Below are positions 10,794 to 24,662 of a stretch of 64,000 nucleotides of DNA, piece by piece. The stretch spans positions 1-64,000 of the forward strand of contig PLUE01000062.1 in the NCBI GenBank assembly GCA_003164785.1, given 5' to 3'. The position numbers and the translations under genes were made by a program. The notes beneath the pieces were generated by a model. It was given only the letters and a program-made list of their open reading frames with translations, ran no database searches and was not told the origin of the DNA. Position 1 is the stretch's first letter; every line of letters begins with the position of its first letter. The stretch comes from Gammaproteobacteria bacterium (GTDB taxonomy: Bacteria > Pseudomonadota > Gammaproteobacteria > Steroidobacterales > Steroidobacteraceae).

Positions 10794-12029
10794 GTGGGCA
10801 TGGTGTTCCTTTTCATGCTGGTCAACTACGCCGACAAGGCGGTGATCGGGCTCTCCAGTGTGCCCATCATGCGCGAACTTGGGCTTTCCAATACCCAGTT
10901 CGGTGCGCTAGGCAGCGCGTTTTTCCTGCTGTTTTCAATCTCCGGCGTCGCCGTCGGGTTTGTCGCCAACCACGTTCGGACCAAGACGCTGATGTTCGCA
11001 ATGGCGGTCATTTGGGGCCTCGCACTGGTGCCAATCAGCCTTGCGTCGAGTTTCGGCCTGTTGCTGGTGAGCCGTGTCGTCCTGGGAGCCGCCGAGGGGC
11101 CGGCATTCCCGGTGGCGCTGCACGCAGTCTACAAGTGGTTTGCCGATCGGCGGCGCGCGCTGCCGACCAGCATCGTTGCCTGCGGCGCTGCATTCGGCAC
11201 CGGCGTGATTGCGCCCGTGATCACGTGGATCATCGGCCGTTTCGGGTGGCACGCCGCGTTCGGCGCTCTGGGGGTCGCCGGGCTTGCTTGGGCTTGCGGG
11301 TGGTTCGTTTTCGCCGAGGATGATCCCGTCGACCACCTTGGATCACTGGCGGCGGAAACGCTCGCGAGGTTGGAGCGGGTCCCCTACCGCCGCCTGCTGT
11401 CGAGCCGGACGGCGGTCGGCGTATTTCTGGCCGGTTTCGGCGCGTACTGGATCATCGCGCTCAACATCTCGTGGTTGGCCAACTATCTGATCAAGGCGTT
11501 GCACGTGCCACCGGCCAAGGCCGCATGGATCGTCGGGCTGCCGTCCGTGATGCAAATGATCCTGGCGCCTGGTCTGGCGATGTCGTCCCAGTTGTTGATT
11601 AAGCGCGGAACATCGAGCCGGGCTGCGCGCGGGGTGCTCGGGGCGATGTGCGTGGTCGTGGCCGGCATCGCCATGATGTGCATGCCGTTCATCGAATTCG
11701 GCGTGGTGAAAGTCCTGCTGATCGGGTTGACCTTCTCCGTGGGCAGCGTCATTTTCACGCTGGGCTCGACCTTGATCGGCGAGATTTCGCCGGCGGCGCA
11801 GCGCGGCGCGATGCTGGGCACCACCAATTCGATCCATACGCTGGCCGGCCTGTGCGCGCCCTTGGCCATGGGCCTCATCATCGACGGGGGCGCCGATCCG
11901 GATGCCGGATTTCGCGCCGGTTTCATGTACGCTGGCGCACTGGTCGCCGCGCTTGGCTTGGTGGCGGCGGTATTGATTCAACCACAGGCCGATCTGCGCA
12001 GATTCCGCCGACTTCAGCTTCAACTTTAG
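10794..12029 (+). CDS. MFS transporter
   Basis: multiple TM helices, MFS motif around LLVSRVVLGAAEGPAFPV; GTG 10794 or ATG 10800 start. Confidence 0.88.
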   Translation: MGMVFLFMLVNYADKAVIGLSSVPIMRELGLSNTQFGALGSAFFLLFSISGVAVGFVANHVRTKTLMFAMAVIWGLALVPISLASSFGLLLVSRVVLGAAEGPAFPVALHAVYKWFADRRRALPTSIVACGAAFGTGVIAPVITWIIGRFGWHAAFGALGVAGLAWACGWFVFAEDDPVDHLGSLAAETLARLERVPYRRLLSSRTAVGVFLAGFGAYWIIALNISWLANYLIKALHVPPAKAAWIVGLPSVMQMILAPGLAMSSQLLIKRGTSSRAARGVLGAMCVVVAGIAMMCMPFIEFGVVKVLLIGLTFSVGSVIFTLGSTLIGEISPAAQRGAMLGTTNSIHTLAGLCAPLAMGLIIDGGADPDAGFRAGFMYAGALVAALGLVAAVLIQPQADLRRFRRLQLQL

Positions 12030-12038
12030 AACGGACCC

Positions 12039-13043
12039 ATGCATCCCCTTCATATCGTTTATCTCAATGGCCCGGACATCGCACGATTGGCGCTCACCGA
12101 ACTTGAAATCCTGGATGCCGTGGAGCAGGGATTGGCCGCACAAGGACGCAGGCAAGTGGTGATCGAACCGCGGGTCCATCTTGTGCCCGAGGACTCGGCC
12201 ATTGGTCACTTCAATGTGCTGCGGGGCGTGGTTCATCCCTTGGGCCTTGCAGGCGTCAAGGTCGTCGGCGATTTCGTCCACAATCACGAAATCGGGCTGC
12301 CGTCCGAAATCGCCATGCTGACGCTGTTCGACCCCGCCACCGGCGTGCCCTTGGCGATCCTCAATGCCACGTCGATCACCGACATGCGGACCGGTGCGAT
12401 GACCGCCCTGGGAGCCAAATACCTGGCACGCAAGGACAGCAAGATTCTCGGACACGTCGGCGCGCGCGGTACGTCGTACTGGAACATTCGGCTGCTCGAT
12501 CATTATTTCGATTTCGACGAAATCCGCGTGCACTCGAAGCGGGTGCAAAGTCGCAAGGCGTTGGCCGCGAGGCTGTCCAAGGATCTGGGGAAGGCGGTTA
12601 CCGCCGTCGAGGATTGGGAAACCTGCGTCCGTGGCGCCGACATCGTGGTCGAGGCGACGCGATTGGAGACACCGCAGCCGCTTTTGAAAACCGCCTGGAT
12701 AAAGCGCGGCGCACTGGTCATTCCCTACGGAACGATGAGTGCGGTCGAACTCTCGCTGACCGACATCATGGACAAGGTGGTTGTCGACGATTGGGGCCAA
12801 TGCCGCAAAGGCCTGCCGTTCGGCGCCCTGCGCCAACATGTCGATCAGGACAGGATCACCGAGGAAAATCTGCATGCCGAATTGGGACAGATCGTCGCGA
12901 AGCAGCGGCCCGGCCGCGAGAGCGACGATGAGACCATTCTGTTCTGGCATCGAGGACTGTCGCTCAGCGACATTGCACTCGGCAGCGTGATGCTCGACAA
13001 GGCCGGAGAGATGTCGATCGGGCAGACCCTGCGGTTCGAGTAG
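12039..13043 (+). CDS. ornithine cyclodeaminase/mu-crystallin family protein (tyramine oxidase subunit B-like)
   Basis: GVKVVGDF, LAILNATSITDMRTGAMTALGAKYLARKDSKILGHVGARG: typical OCD family NAD-binding layout. Confidence 0.85.
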   Translation: MHPLHIVYLNGPDIARLALTELEILDAVEQGLAAQGRRQVVIEPRVHLVPEDSAIGHFNVLRGVVHPLGLAGVKVVGDFVHNHEIGLPSEIAMLTLFDPATGVPLAILNATSITDMRTGAMTALGAKYLARKDSKILGHVGARGTSYWNIRLLDHYFDFDEIRVHSKRVQSRKALAARLSKDLGKAVTAVEDWETCVRGADIVVEATRLETPQPLLKTAWIKRGALVIPYGTMSAVELSLTDIMDKVVVDDWGQCRKGLPFGALRQHVDQDRITEENLHAELGQIVAKQRPGRESDDETILFWHRGLSLSDIALGSVMLDKAGEMSIGQTLRFE

Positions 13044-13067
13044 TCGGCCAGATGCGGCCAATCGAGC

Positions 13068-14477
13068 CTAAACGGGCTTAAGCGCCGTCTCGACGGCCGT
13101 CGCCTTTTCTTCCTCGGTTTGCTTCGCGGGTCGGTTCCAGCCATCGACGGTGACCTGCCTCGAGCGGGCAACCGTGAGCTTGCCCGCGGGCGCGGCGCTG
13201 GTGATCGTCGATCCCGCCGCCACCGTGGCGCCCGCGCCGATGAGCACCGGAGCCACCAGCATGCTTCCCGAGCCGATGAACGCGCCATCCTCGATGATGG
13301 TGGGCCACTTGTTCGCGCCGTCGTAATTGCAGGTGATCGTGCCGGCGCCGACGTTGACGCCGGCGCCAATTGAGGCGTCGCCGATATAGCTCAAGTGGTT
13401 GACCTTGCTGCCGGATCCCACCTGGCTGTTCTTGACCTCGACAAAGTTCCCAACATGGGCGGCCGTGCCGAGCGCGGCGCCAGGCCGCAGGCGCGCGAAG
13501 GGCCCGATACGGCAATTCTCGCCGACGACGGCCTCCTCGATGACGCAGTTGGCATGGATCTCGGTGTCGGCGGCAATGTTCGAATCGCGTATCACGCAAT
13601 TCGGTCCGACTCTGACGCGCGGGCCCAAGTTGACGTTGCCGAGCAGCACCGCGTTGACGTCGATGAACACATCGCGGCCCACGGTCACGTTTCCGCGAAC
13701 GTCGACCCGTAACGGGTCCGCGAGCGTGGCCCCGGAGATCATCAACTCGTCGGTCCGCTGCCGTCGATACCCGGCCTCGACCTGCGCGAGTTGCAGCCGA
13801 TCGTTGACCCCGAGCACCTCGACGGCGGATGCCACGGGTATCGCGACCACGGGGCACCCCGACTTCACCGCACCGAGAACCACATCGGTCAGATAATATT
13901 CGCGCTGGGCATTCTCGCGGCCGAGGCCCAGCAACCATTCGCGCAAGCGGCCGGCCGGCGCCGCGATGAGGCCGGAATTCGCCTCTCGGATCAGCAACTG
14001 TTCGGCGCTGGCGTCCCTGTGCTCGACGATGCCAATCACGTGGCCCTCGGGTCCGCGCACGATGCGCCCATAGCCGGCGGCCTCGTCGAGATTGACGGTC
14101 AGCAGCGCCAGCGAGTCTTCCCCGGCGGCGCCGATCAGCCTGGCGAGGCACGACGCACGTATCAGTGGCACGTCACCGTACAGCACGAGCACCATGTGAT
14201 CGTCCGGGATGATGCGCATCGCCTGCATGACGGCGTGTCCGGTGCCCAACTGGTCCGCCTGCAAGACCCACTGCAAGTCCGCGTCCGGGAATGCGGACTG
14301 CACCCGCCCCCCCCCGTGGCCGTAGACGACGTAAATATTCGCTGGATGCAGCTCGCGTGCCGTGGCGATGACATGCTGTAGAAGGGGCTTGCCCGCCAAC
14401 GGTTGAAGCACCTTCGGCAGATCGGAGTTCATCCGCCTGCCCTGTCCGGCAGCAAGTATCACGACGGAAAGCGGCAT
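13068..14477 (-). CDS. glmU: bifunctional UDP-GlcNAc pyrophosphorylase/glucosamine-1-phosphate acetyltransferase
   Basis: LSVVILAAGQGRRMNSDLPKVLQPLAGKPLL, left-handed beta-helix hexapeptides, YDGANKWPTIIEDGAFIGS. Confidence 0.97.
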   Translation of the reverse strand: MPLSVVILAAGQGRRMNSDLPKVLQPLAGKPLLQHVIATARELHPANIYVVYGHGGGRVQSAFPDADLQWVLQADQLGTGHAVMQAMRIIPDDHMVLVLYGDVPLIRASCLARLIGAAGEDSLALLTVNLDEAAGYGRIVRGPEGHVIGIVEHRDASAEQLLIREANSGLIAAPAGRLREWLLGLGRENAQREYYLTDVVLGAVKSGCPVVAIPVASAVEVLGVNDRLQLAQVEAGYRRQRTDELMISGATLADPLRVDVRGNVTVGRDVFIDVNAVLLGNVNLGPRVRVGPNCVIRDSNIAADTEIHANCVIEEAVVGENCRIGPFARLRPGAALGTAAHVGNFVEVKNSQVGSGSKVNHLSYIGDASIGAGVNVGAGTITCNYDGANKWPTIIEDGAFIGSGSMLVAPVLIGAGATVAAGSTITSAAPAGKLTVARSRQVTVDGWNRPAKQTEEEKATAVETALKPV

Positions 14478-14500
14478 GGCAGCTCCCGAAAATAGGCTGG

Positions 14501-14923
14501 CTATCTGCGCTTTTTGCGCAGGTGTTCGATCGCCCGCAATTGTGCCATTGCGCGCGCCAGTTCCGCCTGCGCTTCGGCAATGTCCATCTTGTCGGCATGG
14601 CCGCGCATCGCTTCCTCGGCGCGGGCTTTGGCGGCCTGTGCCGCGGCCTCATCGATGTCATGGGCGCGTGCTGCCGTATCGGCGAGCACCGAAATTTTGG
14701 TTGGCTGGATCTCGAGGGCGCCGCCGCCCACGTAGAAGCTCTGCTCGTCCTGGCCCTCGCTCTGCACGCGGACCACGCCGGCGGTGAGCGTGGTCAGCAA
14801 GGGGGCGTGCCGGGGAGCAATTCCGATTTCGCCCTCGACGCCGGGGGCGAACACCATGGTCGCCTCGCCCGAAAAGATTTCGCCTTCGGGGCTGACGATA
14901 TCGACGTGAATGGTATGAGCCAT
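14501..14923 (-). CDS. atpC: F0F1 ATP synthase subunit epsilon
   Basis: MAHTIHVDIVSPEGEIFSGEA; gene order. Confidence 0.95.
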   Translation of the reverse strand: MAHTIHVDIVSPEGEIFSGEATMVFAPGVEGEIGIAPRHAPLLTTLTAGVVRVQSEGQDEQSFYVGGGALEIQPTKISVLADTAARAHDIDEAAAQAAKARAEEAMRGHADKMDIAEAQAELARAMAQLRAIEHLRKKRR

Positions 14924-14942
14924 GGCTTGGATCCGTTTTCCG

Positions 14943-17211
<2,269 letters not shown>

Positions 17212-17214
17212 AAA

Positions 17215-18750
17215 TCAGACCGTCGCGAAAAATTCTTCGCAGAGCTTCTTCAACGACGCGTCGACGTCCTTCGACAAGTCGGGTTTGTCGATGATGCTCT
17301 TCATCAAGGGTCCGTAGTTCGTGCGCGCGAACGATTGCAGCGCCGCTTCGGTTTCGACCACCTTCGTGCGATCGACCTTGTCGAAGAACCCACCGTTGGC
17401 CGCGTACAAAGATAGCGCCATCTCGGACACCGACATGGGGGCGTATTGCTTCTGCTTCATCAACTCGGTGACGCGGATGCCGCGCTCGAGCTGACGACGC
17501 GTGGCTTCGTCGAGGTCAGAGGCGAATTGCGAGAAGGCGGCCAGTTCACGGTACTGCGCCAGGGACAATCGGATGTTGCCGCCCAGCTTTTTGATGATGT
17601 TGGTCTGCGCGGCGCCGCCCACACGCGACACGGAGATGCCGGCGTTGATGGCGGGACGAATACCGGCATTGAACAGGTCGGACTCGAGGAAGATCTGGCC
17701 GTCGGTGATGGAAATGACGTTGGTGGGGACGAATGCCGTGACGTCGCCCGCCTGGGTCTCGATGATTGGCAGTCCGGTCAGCGAGCCGGTCTTGCCCTTC
17801 ACGCGGCCGTTGGTCGCCTTCTCGACGTATTCCTCGTTCACGCGGGCGGAACGCTCCAGCAAGCGCGAGTGCAGATAGAACACGTCGCCGGGATACGCCT
17901 CGCGGCCCGGAGGGCGGCGCAGCAGCAGCGAGATCTGACGATATGCCACGGCCTGCTTCGACAGATCGTCGTACACGATCAGCGCGTCCTCGCCGTTGTC
18001 CATGAAGTATTCGCCCATCGCACAACCGGCATAGGGCGCCAGGTACTGCATGGCCGCGGGCTGCGAGGCGGAGGCCGCGACGATGATGGTGTGAGCCAGG
18101 GCGCCGTGTTCCTCGAGCTTGCGCACGACATTGGCGATGGAACTCTGTTTCTGACCAATGGCGACGTAGATGCACTTAACGCCGGTGGTCTTCTGATTGA
18201 TGATGGTGTCGATCGCGACGGCCGTCTTGCCGGTCTGGCGATCGCCGATGATGAGTTCGCGTTGTCCGCGACCCACCGGGACCATGGCGTCGATGGCCTT
18301 CAGGCCGGTCTGGACGGGCTGCGACACGCTCTTGCGGAAAATGACGCCCGGGGCGACGCGCTCCAGCGGCGCCTTCAGTGTGCTCGTGACGGGACCCTTG
18401 CCGTCGATGGGATTGCCCAACGCGTCGACGACGCGGCCGAGGAGTTCCGGGCCAACCGGGACTTCCAGGATGCGTCCCGTCGTCTTGACGGTGTCGCCTT
18501 CCACGATGTTCTTGTAGTCGCCCAACACCACGGCGCCGACCGAATCCTGTTCCAAATTCAGCGCCAGGCCGAAGGTGTCCGTGCCGAACTGGAGCATTTC
18601 GCCATATCGGGCATCACCGAGACCGTGCACGCGCACGATGCCGTCAGTCACGCTGACCACGGTGCCGACGTTGCGGTCCTCGGTCTCGGACTGGAACTTG
18701 TCGATTCGCGCCTTGATGAGGTCGCTGATTTCAGATGCCTTGATGGACAT
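17215..18750 (-). CDS. atpA: F0F1 ATP synthase subunit alpha
   Basis: [20 protein letters not shown]-loop; full length. Confidence 0.98.
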   Translation of the reverse strand: MSIKASEISDLIKARIDKFQSETEDRNVGTVVSVTDGIVRVHGLGDARYGEMLQFGTDTFGLALNLEQDSVGAVVLGDYKNIVEGDTVKTTGRILEVPVGPELLGRVVDALGNPIDGKGPVTSTLKAPLERVAPGVIFRKSVSQPVQTGLKAIDAMVPVGRGQRELIIGDRQTGKTAVAIDTIINQKTTGVKCIYVAIGQKQSSIANVVRKLEEHGALAHTIIVAASASQPAAMQYLAPYAGCAMGEYFMDNGEDALIVYDDLSKQAVAYRQISLLLRRPPGREAYPGDVFYLHSRLLERSARVNEEYVEKATNGRVKGKTGSLTGLPIIETQAGDVTAFVPTNVISITDGQIFLESDLFNAGIRPAINAGISVSRVGGAAQTNIIKKLGGNIRLSLAQYRELAAFSQFASDLDEATRRQLERGIRVTELMKQKQYAPMSVSEMALSLYAANGGFFDKVDRTKVVETEAALQSFARTNYGPLMKSIIDKPDLSKDVDASLKKLCEEFFATV

Positions 18751-18774
18751 ATTTCGCCTTCCTAAAAATTCGGA

Positions 18775-19323
18775 TCAACTACCTAATTCGGTCGCCATGC
18801 GCTGCAGCCGGCCATTGATCGAGCCGTCGATCACCAGGTCGCCGGCGCGTATGACAGCGCCGCCCAGCAGTGTCGGATCGATCGTGGTCGTCATGCGCAC
18901 GTCGCGCTTGAAACGGGTCTTGAGCGCAGCGTTGAGCTTGGACTTCTGTTCATCGCTCATTGCCGCCGCTGAAGTCACCTGCACATCGAGTTCGTTCTCG
19001 TACTGCGCACGCAGCATTTCGTATTGCGCGGTGATGTCCGGCAATACATCGAGGCGCTTGTTGGTCGCCAGGAGCCGCACGAAGTTCTGCCAATGCGCAT
19101 CGAAGTCGCCGGGGGCATCCGCACCCGCCAAACCCGCGAACATCGACACCACCTGATCGACGCTCATCTTGGGATTCGTGATGAGATCGGCGATGCGGGG
19201 GTCGGCCACCAGGCCGGACCCCTCGCGCAGTGCTTCCGACCATGCGGGCAACGCCTTTGCGTCGCGCGCCGACATGAAGGCCGCCTTCGCGTAGGGCCGG
19301 GCAATGGTTGCCGCCTCAGCCAT
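18775..19323 (-). CDS. atpH: F0F1 ATP synthase subunit delta
   Basis: MAEAATIARPYAKAAF; start overlaps atpF by 8 bp. Confidence 0.95.
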   Translation of the reverse strand: MAEAATIARPYAKAAFMSARDAKALPAWSEALREGSGLVADPRIADLITNPKMSVDQVVSMFAGLAGADAPGDFDAHWQNFVRLLATNKRLDVLPDITAQYEMLRAQYENELDVQVTSAAAMSDEQKSKLNAALKTRFKRDVRMTTTIDPTLLGGAVIRAGDLVIDGSINGRLQRMATELGS

Positions 19324-19795
19324 TCGCGATCTCCAGCTCGAGCTTGTCGAGAAGAGCCGCGTGCGTCGTCGCGTCGATCTCTCGTTCGAGCAAGTGTGAC
19401 GCCCCCTGGACCGCCAGGCTGGCGACCTGCTTGCGCAGGCCTTCCCGTGCCCGGGTGGTGTCGAGCGCAATCTCTTCGTGGGCCTGGCTCACGATCCGTT
19501 GACCTTCGGCGATGGCCGTGCTCTTGGCTTCCTCGATGATTTCGGCCGAACGCTTGCTGGCCTGGTCGACGATCTGGACGGCCTTGTCACGGGCTTCGCG
19601 GATGATCTCCTGCGACTTCACCTTGGCCTCATCGAGATCTTTTTGCGCGCGATTGCCCGCCGCGAGACCGTCGGCGATTTGCTTCCGACGCGCCTCGATC
19701 GCCGCCATGATCGGCGGCCAACCCCAACGCATGACGATCAGGACGACCACGAAGAACGCGATGCCCTGAATGATTAGCGTAACTGCTATGTTCAT
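19316..19795 (-). CDS. atpF: F0F1 ATP synthase subunit B
   Basis: N-terminal TM followed by long amphipathic helix; gene order. Confidence 0.95.
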   Translation of the reverse strand: MNIAVTLIIQGIAFFVVVLIVMRWGWPPIMAAIEARRKQIADGLAAGNRAQKDLDEAKVKSQEIIREARDKAVQIVDQASKRSAEIIEEAKSTAIAEGQRIVSQAHEEIALDTTRAREGLRKQVASLAVQGASHLLEREIDATTHAALLDKLELEIANG

Positions 19796-19822
19796 GCCGT
19801 AAAGCTCCTGCCAATACCCAAA

Positions 19823-20101
<279 letters not shown>

Positions 20102-20139
20102 CTATATCTCCAGGGTCTTAAGGGTCAGGTGGTTGATAA

Positions 20140-21367
<1,228 letters not shown>

Positions 21368-21469
21368 GGCAATGGAGACCGGGACAAGCCCGGTTTACGG
21401 CAGTCGCTGACTAACGTGGCTTCGATCCACTTCTTCATGAGCAAACTGCCGCTGCGTAAAAGCCGGCGC

Positions 21470-21498
21470 ATTATAGTGAGGCTGGGCTGGAGTCACAA
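21470..21498 (-). promoter_or_regulatory. sigma70-type promoter of the atp operon
   Basis: minus strand TTGTGA - 17 bp - TATAAT, about 100 bp upstream of atpI. Confidence 0.7.
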
Positions 21499-21575
21499 GC
21501 CAATGATCAAGCTTAGATTTTTTGCAGGGGCTTTTTTGACAGATGCCGGCCGCCGACACGACATATGTCGCCGCG

Positions 21576-21594
21576 GACCTCGGGGACCGAGGTC
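21576..21594. terminator. stem-loop after parB (GACCTCG/CGAGGTC, 7-bp stem)
   Basis: inverted repeat between parB stop and the atp promoter; no T-run directly after it. Confidence 0.4.
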
Positions 21595-21612
21595 GTTTGT
21601 CGCCACGTCTGC

Positions 21613-22533
21613 CTAATGGATGTGGGCCAGAATCCCTTCCAATTCGTCGAGGCTGTTGTACGAGACAACGAGCTTCCCCTTTCCGGACGAAGCGTGTTGA
21701 AACAGGACCTTGGCGCCGAGTTTGTCGGCCAACTCCATCTCCAGACGATGAATGTCGGGGTCGACCTTGGCGGGGGTGTTGGCGCTCCGAGCGGCAGGCG
21801 TCAGCAGGCGCCGCACCAGCGCCTCGGTGTCCCGCACCGACAAACCTTTACTGGCGACTAGGTTTGCAACCTCGATCTGCTGTCGGCGAGTGGTCAGACC
21901 AAGCAGCGCCCGCGCATGCCCCATTTCGATGTTGCGCTGCTCCAGGAGCTGCTTGACCTCATCGGCGAGCTCCATCAACCGCAGCAAATTGCTCACCGCC
22001 GCCCGCGAACGGCCCACGGCTTCGGCAGCCGCCTGATGGGTAAGGCCGAATTCGTCGATCAATCGCGCCAGCGCCCGCGCCTCTTCCAGCGGATTCAGAT
22101 TCTCTCGCTGGATGTTTTCGATGAGCGCCATCGCGACGGCTGCCTCGTCGGGCACATCGCGAATGATCGCGGGAATTTCGGAGATCCCCGCCATCTGCGC
22201 TGCACGCCAACGGCGTTCGCCGGCGATGATTTCATAGCGCTGCGATTCGCCCGGATTCGCCGGCGCGAGCGGCCTCACCAGAATGGGTTGAATCAAGCCC
22301 TGCGCCTTGATCGAATCGGCGAGTTCGCTCAACGTCTCCGGACGCATGTCCACGCGAGGTTGATACTTGCCGCGCGACAGCAGATCCAAGGGCAGGCTTG
22401 CCAGGCGGTCGCCGACCAGCGGCGCCCCGGATGACTGCGGCGGCGGAGCGGAGGGAGCCCGCGCACGCTGCGCGAGCAGCGGACTGAGTTCTGCAAGACC
22501 ACGACCCAAAGACGGCCTTTTGCCCAGCGCCAT
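21613..22533 (-). CDS. parB: chromosome partitioning protein ParB
   Basis: KYQPRVDM, AGERRWRAAQMAG, IENIQRENLNPLEEA motifs. Confidence 0.97.
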   Translation of the reverse strand: MALGKRPSLGRGLAELSPLLAQRARAPSAPPPQSSGAPLVGDRLASLPLDLLSRGKYQPRVDMRPETLSELADSIKAQGLIQPILVRPLAPANPGESQRYEIIAGERRWRAAQMAGISEIPAIIRDVPDEAAVAMALIENIQRENLNPLEEARALARLIDEFGLTHQAAAEAVGRSRAAVSNLLRLMELADEVKQLLEQRNIEMGHARALLGLTTRRQQIEVANLVASKGLSVRDTEALVRRLLTPAARSANTPAKVDPDIHRLEMELADKLGAKVLFQHASSGKGKLVVSYNSLDELEGILAHIH

Positions 22534-22536
22534 GAT

Positions 22537-23349
22537 TTAGCTTCCCGACAACGTAGGATCGGATTGTACGGGCGCCGCCGCCACATCGTCGCGGCGAATC
22601 ATTTCGCCGGCCAGGGCGAGATAGGCGAGGGCGCCGCGCGATTCCTTGTCATGAAATAGTGCCGGCTTGCCGAAGCTCGGCGCCTCGGCGAGACGCACAT
22701 TGCGTGGAATCATCGTGCGGAACACTTTGTCGCCGAAATGCTGGGTCAACTGCGCCGACACCTCGTTCGCGAGATTGTTACGGGGATCGAACATCGTGCG
22801 CAGCAGGCCCTCGATCTCGAGTTCCGGGTTCAGCGAGCCACGAATCTGTTCGATGGTCTGGGTGAGCGCGCTCAAGCCTTCGAGGGCGTAATACTCGCAC
22901 TGCATGGGAACCATCACCGAATCGGCAGCCACCAATGCGTTCAAGGTCAGCATATTGAGCGAGGGCGGACAGTCGACCAGAATGACGTCGAAGTTGTCGC
23001 GAATCAGCTTCAGCGCAACCCGCAATTTGAACTCCCGACCCACGTTCATCGTCAACAACCGCACTTCCGCAACCGTCAGATCTTGGTTCGCCGGCATGAG
23101 CATGAAACCACCATACTCAACTGGCACCAGAGCCTCCGCCGCGGAGCAATCGCCGAGCAGCACGTCGCATGTGGTTTTGGCCACGGAATTTTTGTCGATC
23201 CCGCACCCCATGGTGGCATTGCCCTGAGGATCCAGGTCGATCAACAGAACGCGGCGCTTGGTGGCCGCCAGGGAGGCCGCGAGGTTGACCGCGGTGGTCG
23301 TCTTACCGACCCCGCCTTTTTGATTGGCGACAGCAATGACCCGTTTCAT
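22537..23349 (-). CDS. parA: chromosome partitioning ATPase ParA
   Basis: NQKGGVGKTTTAVNLAASLA deviant Walker A. Confidence 0.97.
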   Translation of the reverse strand: MKRVIAVANQKGGVGKTTTAVNLAASLAATKRRVLLIDLDPQGNATMGCGIDKNSVAKTTCDVLLGDCSAAEALVPVEYGGFMLMPANQDLTVAEVRLLTMNVGREFKLRVALKLIRDNFDVILVDCPPSLNMLTLNALVAADSVMVPMQCEYYALEGLSALTQTIEQIRGSLNPELEIEGLLRTMFDPRNNLANEVSAQLTQHFGDKVFRTMIPRNVRLAEAPSFGKPALFHDKESRGALAYLALAGEMIRRDDVAAAPVQSDPTLSGS

Positions 23350-24029
23350 GACTTGCTCGATGGGTGAACGGTTGCGGCAGCCCGGGCGCCTCGGGCCAAT
23401 GCCGGTGAGAGTTCCACAAGATGCCGCTCATCGTCCAGTCCGGGCAGCTTCAGCCGATGAACGGCGACGACCCGGAAGGATTTTGGCACCGCGGCCATCT
23501 CCTCGTCCGGGCGCCTGCCCTTCATGGCCAGCATTCTCCCATCCGGCGCGCACAGGTGCCCGGCATATGCGACGAAGTCGGCCAGCGACGAGAGAGCGCG
23601 CGCCATCACCGTATCGAACAATTCGAACGGCCGGTAGGTTTCGGCCCGTGCATGAACCACATCCACGTTGCGGCAACCGACGCGGTCGGCGGTCTGCAAC
23701 ACGAATCGAGCCTTCTTGCCGATGCTTTCGATGAGCGAGAAACGTCGTTCGGGATTGATGATGGATAGCGGCAGTCCGGGGAAACCCGCGCCGGTGCCGA
23801 CATCAGCAAGCCGCAGGCCACGCAGGTAGGGCTGCAGACTCAGACTGTCGAGAATGTGCTTTCGCAGCATTCCGGGCCGATCGCGGATGGCAGTCAGATT
23901 GAACTGCGAGTTTGCCGTTTCCAATTCATCGACCAAACGCAGTGATTTCTCGGCCAATTCGGGGCCCAGCACGATCCCGAGGTCCAACGCGCCGCCGATC
24001 AGGATTTTCATTTCGTCTTCGCGCGTCAT
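23346..24029 (-). CDS. rsmG: 16S rRNA (guanine527-N7)-methyltransferase
   Basis: FNLTAIRD, HILDSL, DVGTGAGFPGLPLSI motifs; overlaps parA by 4 bp. Confidence 0.95.
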   Translation of the reverse strand: MTREDEMKILIGGALDLGIVLGPELAEKSLRLVDELETANSQFNLTAIRDRPGMLRKHILDSLSLQPYLRGLRLADVGTGAGFPGLPLSIINPERRFSLIESIGKKARFVLQTADRVGCRNVDVVHARAETYRPFELFDTVMARALSSLADFVAYAGHLCAPDGRMLAMKGRRPDEEMAAVPKSFRVVAVHRLKLPGLDDERHLVELSPALARGARAAATVHPSSKS

Positions 24030-24059
24030 GTGAATGAGAAAGGCCGGCGCCGTGCAATC

Positions 24060-24662
24060 TTAGTGAATCGCATCGCGCACCGTATCGTGCGGAGCGGCAT
24101 TGCTCAGCGTCATCGAGAGAGTGGCCGTGGCATCGCCCGGGGCCAGGGCCAGGTGCGCGCTGAAGGCAACGTTGCCATCGCGGCCCTCGCACACGGTTCC
24201 AACGGGCTCGGCCGGAGCGACGGTGGCGGTGTTTTTGAGCCATGAGGCGCAGGCCCTCATGAACATCGATGACGCCTCGGCCGCGGGCAGCCGCACCTCC
24301 GCTTCGATGCGGTTCAACCGATCGTGATCGAAGCACAACAGATGCTGGTGCGGCTGCCGGCCGACGAAGCGCGGCGCCGGGCCGTCGGTGGCAAAGCAGT
24401 CCTTGTTCTCGACGGCAGCGGGAGGTGTCTCGTCATGGAACAACAAGACTTCGTGCAATGGGATCGGGCTCTCCTTGAGAAGCGTGCTGAAAGGAACCGA
24501 GACCAGAACGTGCCAATCATACGAGGCATCGGTCACCCCGCCGCCCGACGTGGACGTCGGTTGTGGCGCGGCGTGACCGCGGCCACCGGTGGAACTCGAG
24601 GAGGCACAGGCTGTGGCGCAGAGCAGGGCCGCGCAGCAAAGGATACGTAGCGTCGCGTTCAC
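24060..24662 (-). CDS. predicted lipoprotein of unknown function
   Basis: signal LRILCCAALLCATAC lipobox; GTG start at 24662 overlaps upstream gene stop by 4 bp. Confidence 0.6.
   Translation of the reverse strand: MNATLRILCCAALLCATACASSSSTGGRGHAAPQPTSTSGGGVTDASYDWHVLVSVPFSTLLKESPIPLHEVLLFHDETPPAAVENKDCFATDGPAPRFVGRQPHQHLLCFDHDRLNRIEAEVRLPAAEASSMFMRACASWLKNTATVAPAEPVGTVCEGRDGNVAFSAHLALAPGDATATLSMTLSNAAPHDTVRDAIH

Noticed and set aside
11343-13061. 572-aa minus-strand ORF
   Set aside because: Mirror of the MFS and OCD genes, which have clear family motifs on the plus strand.
17446-18765. 439-aa plus-strand ORF
   Set aside because: Antisense of atpA, which is unambiguous.
21559-21570. CGACATATGTCG 12-bp palindrome between parB and atpI
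   Set aside because: Short and without supporting context; could be chance.
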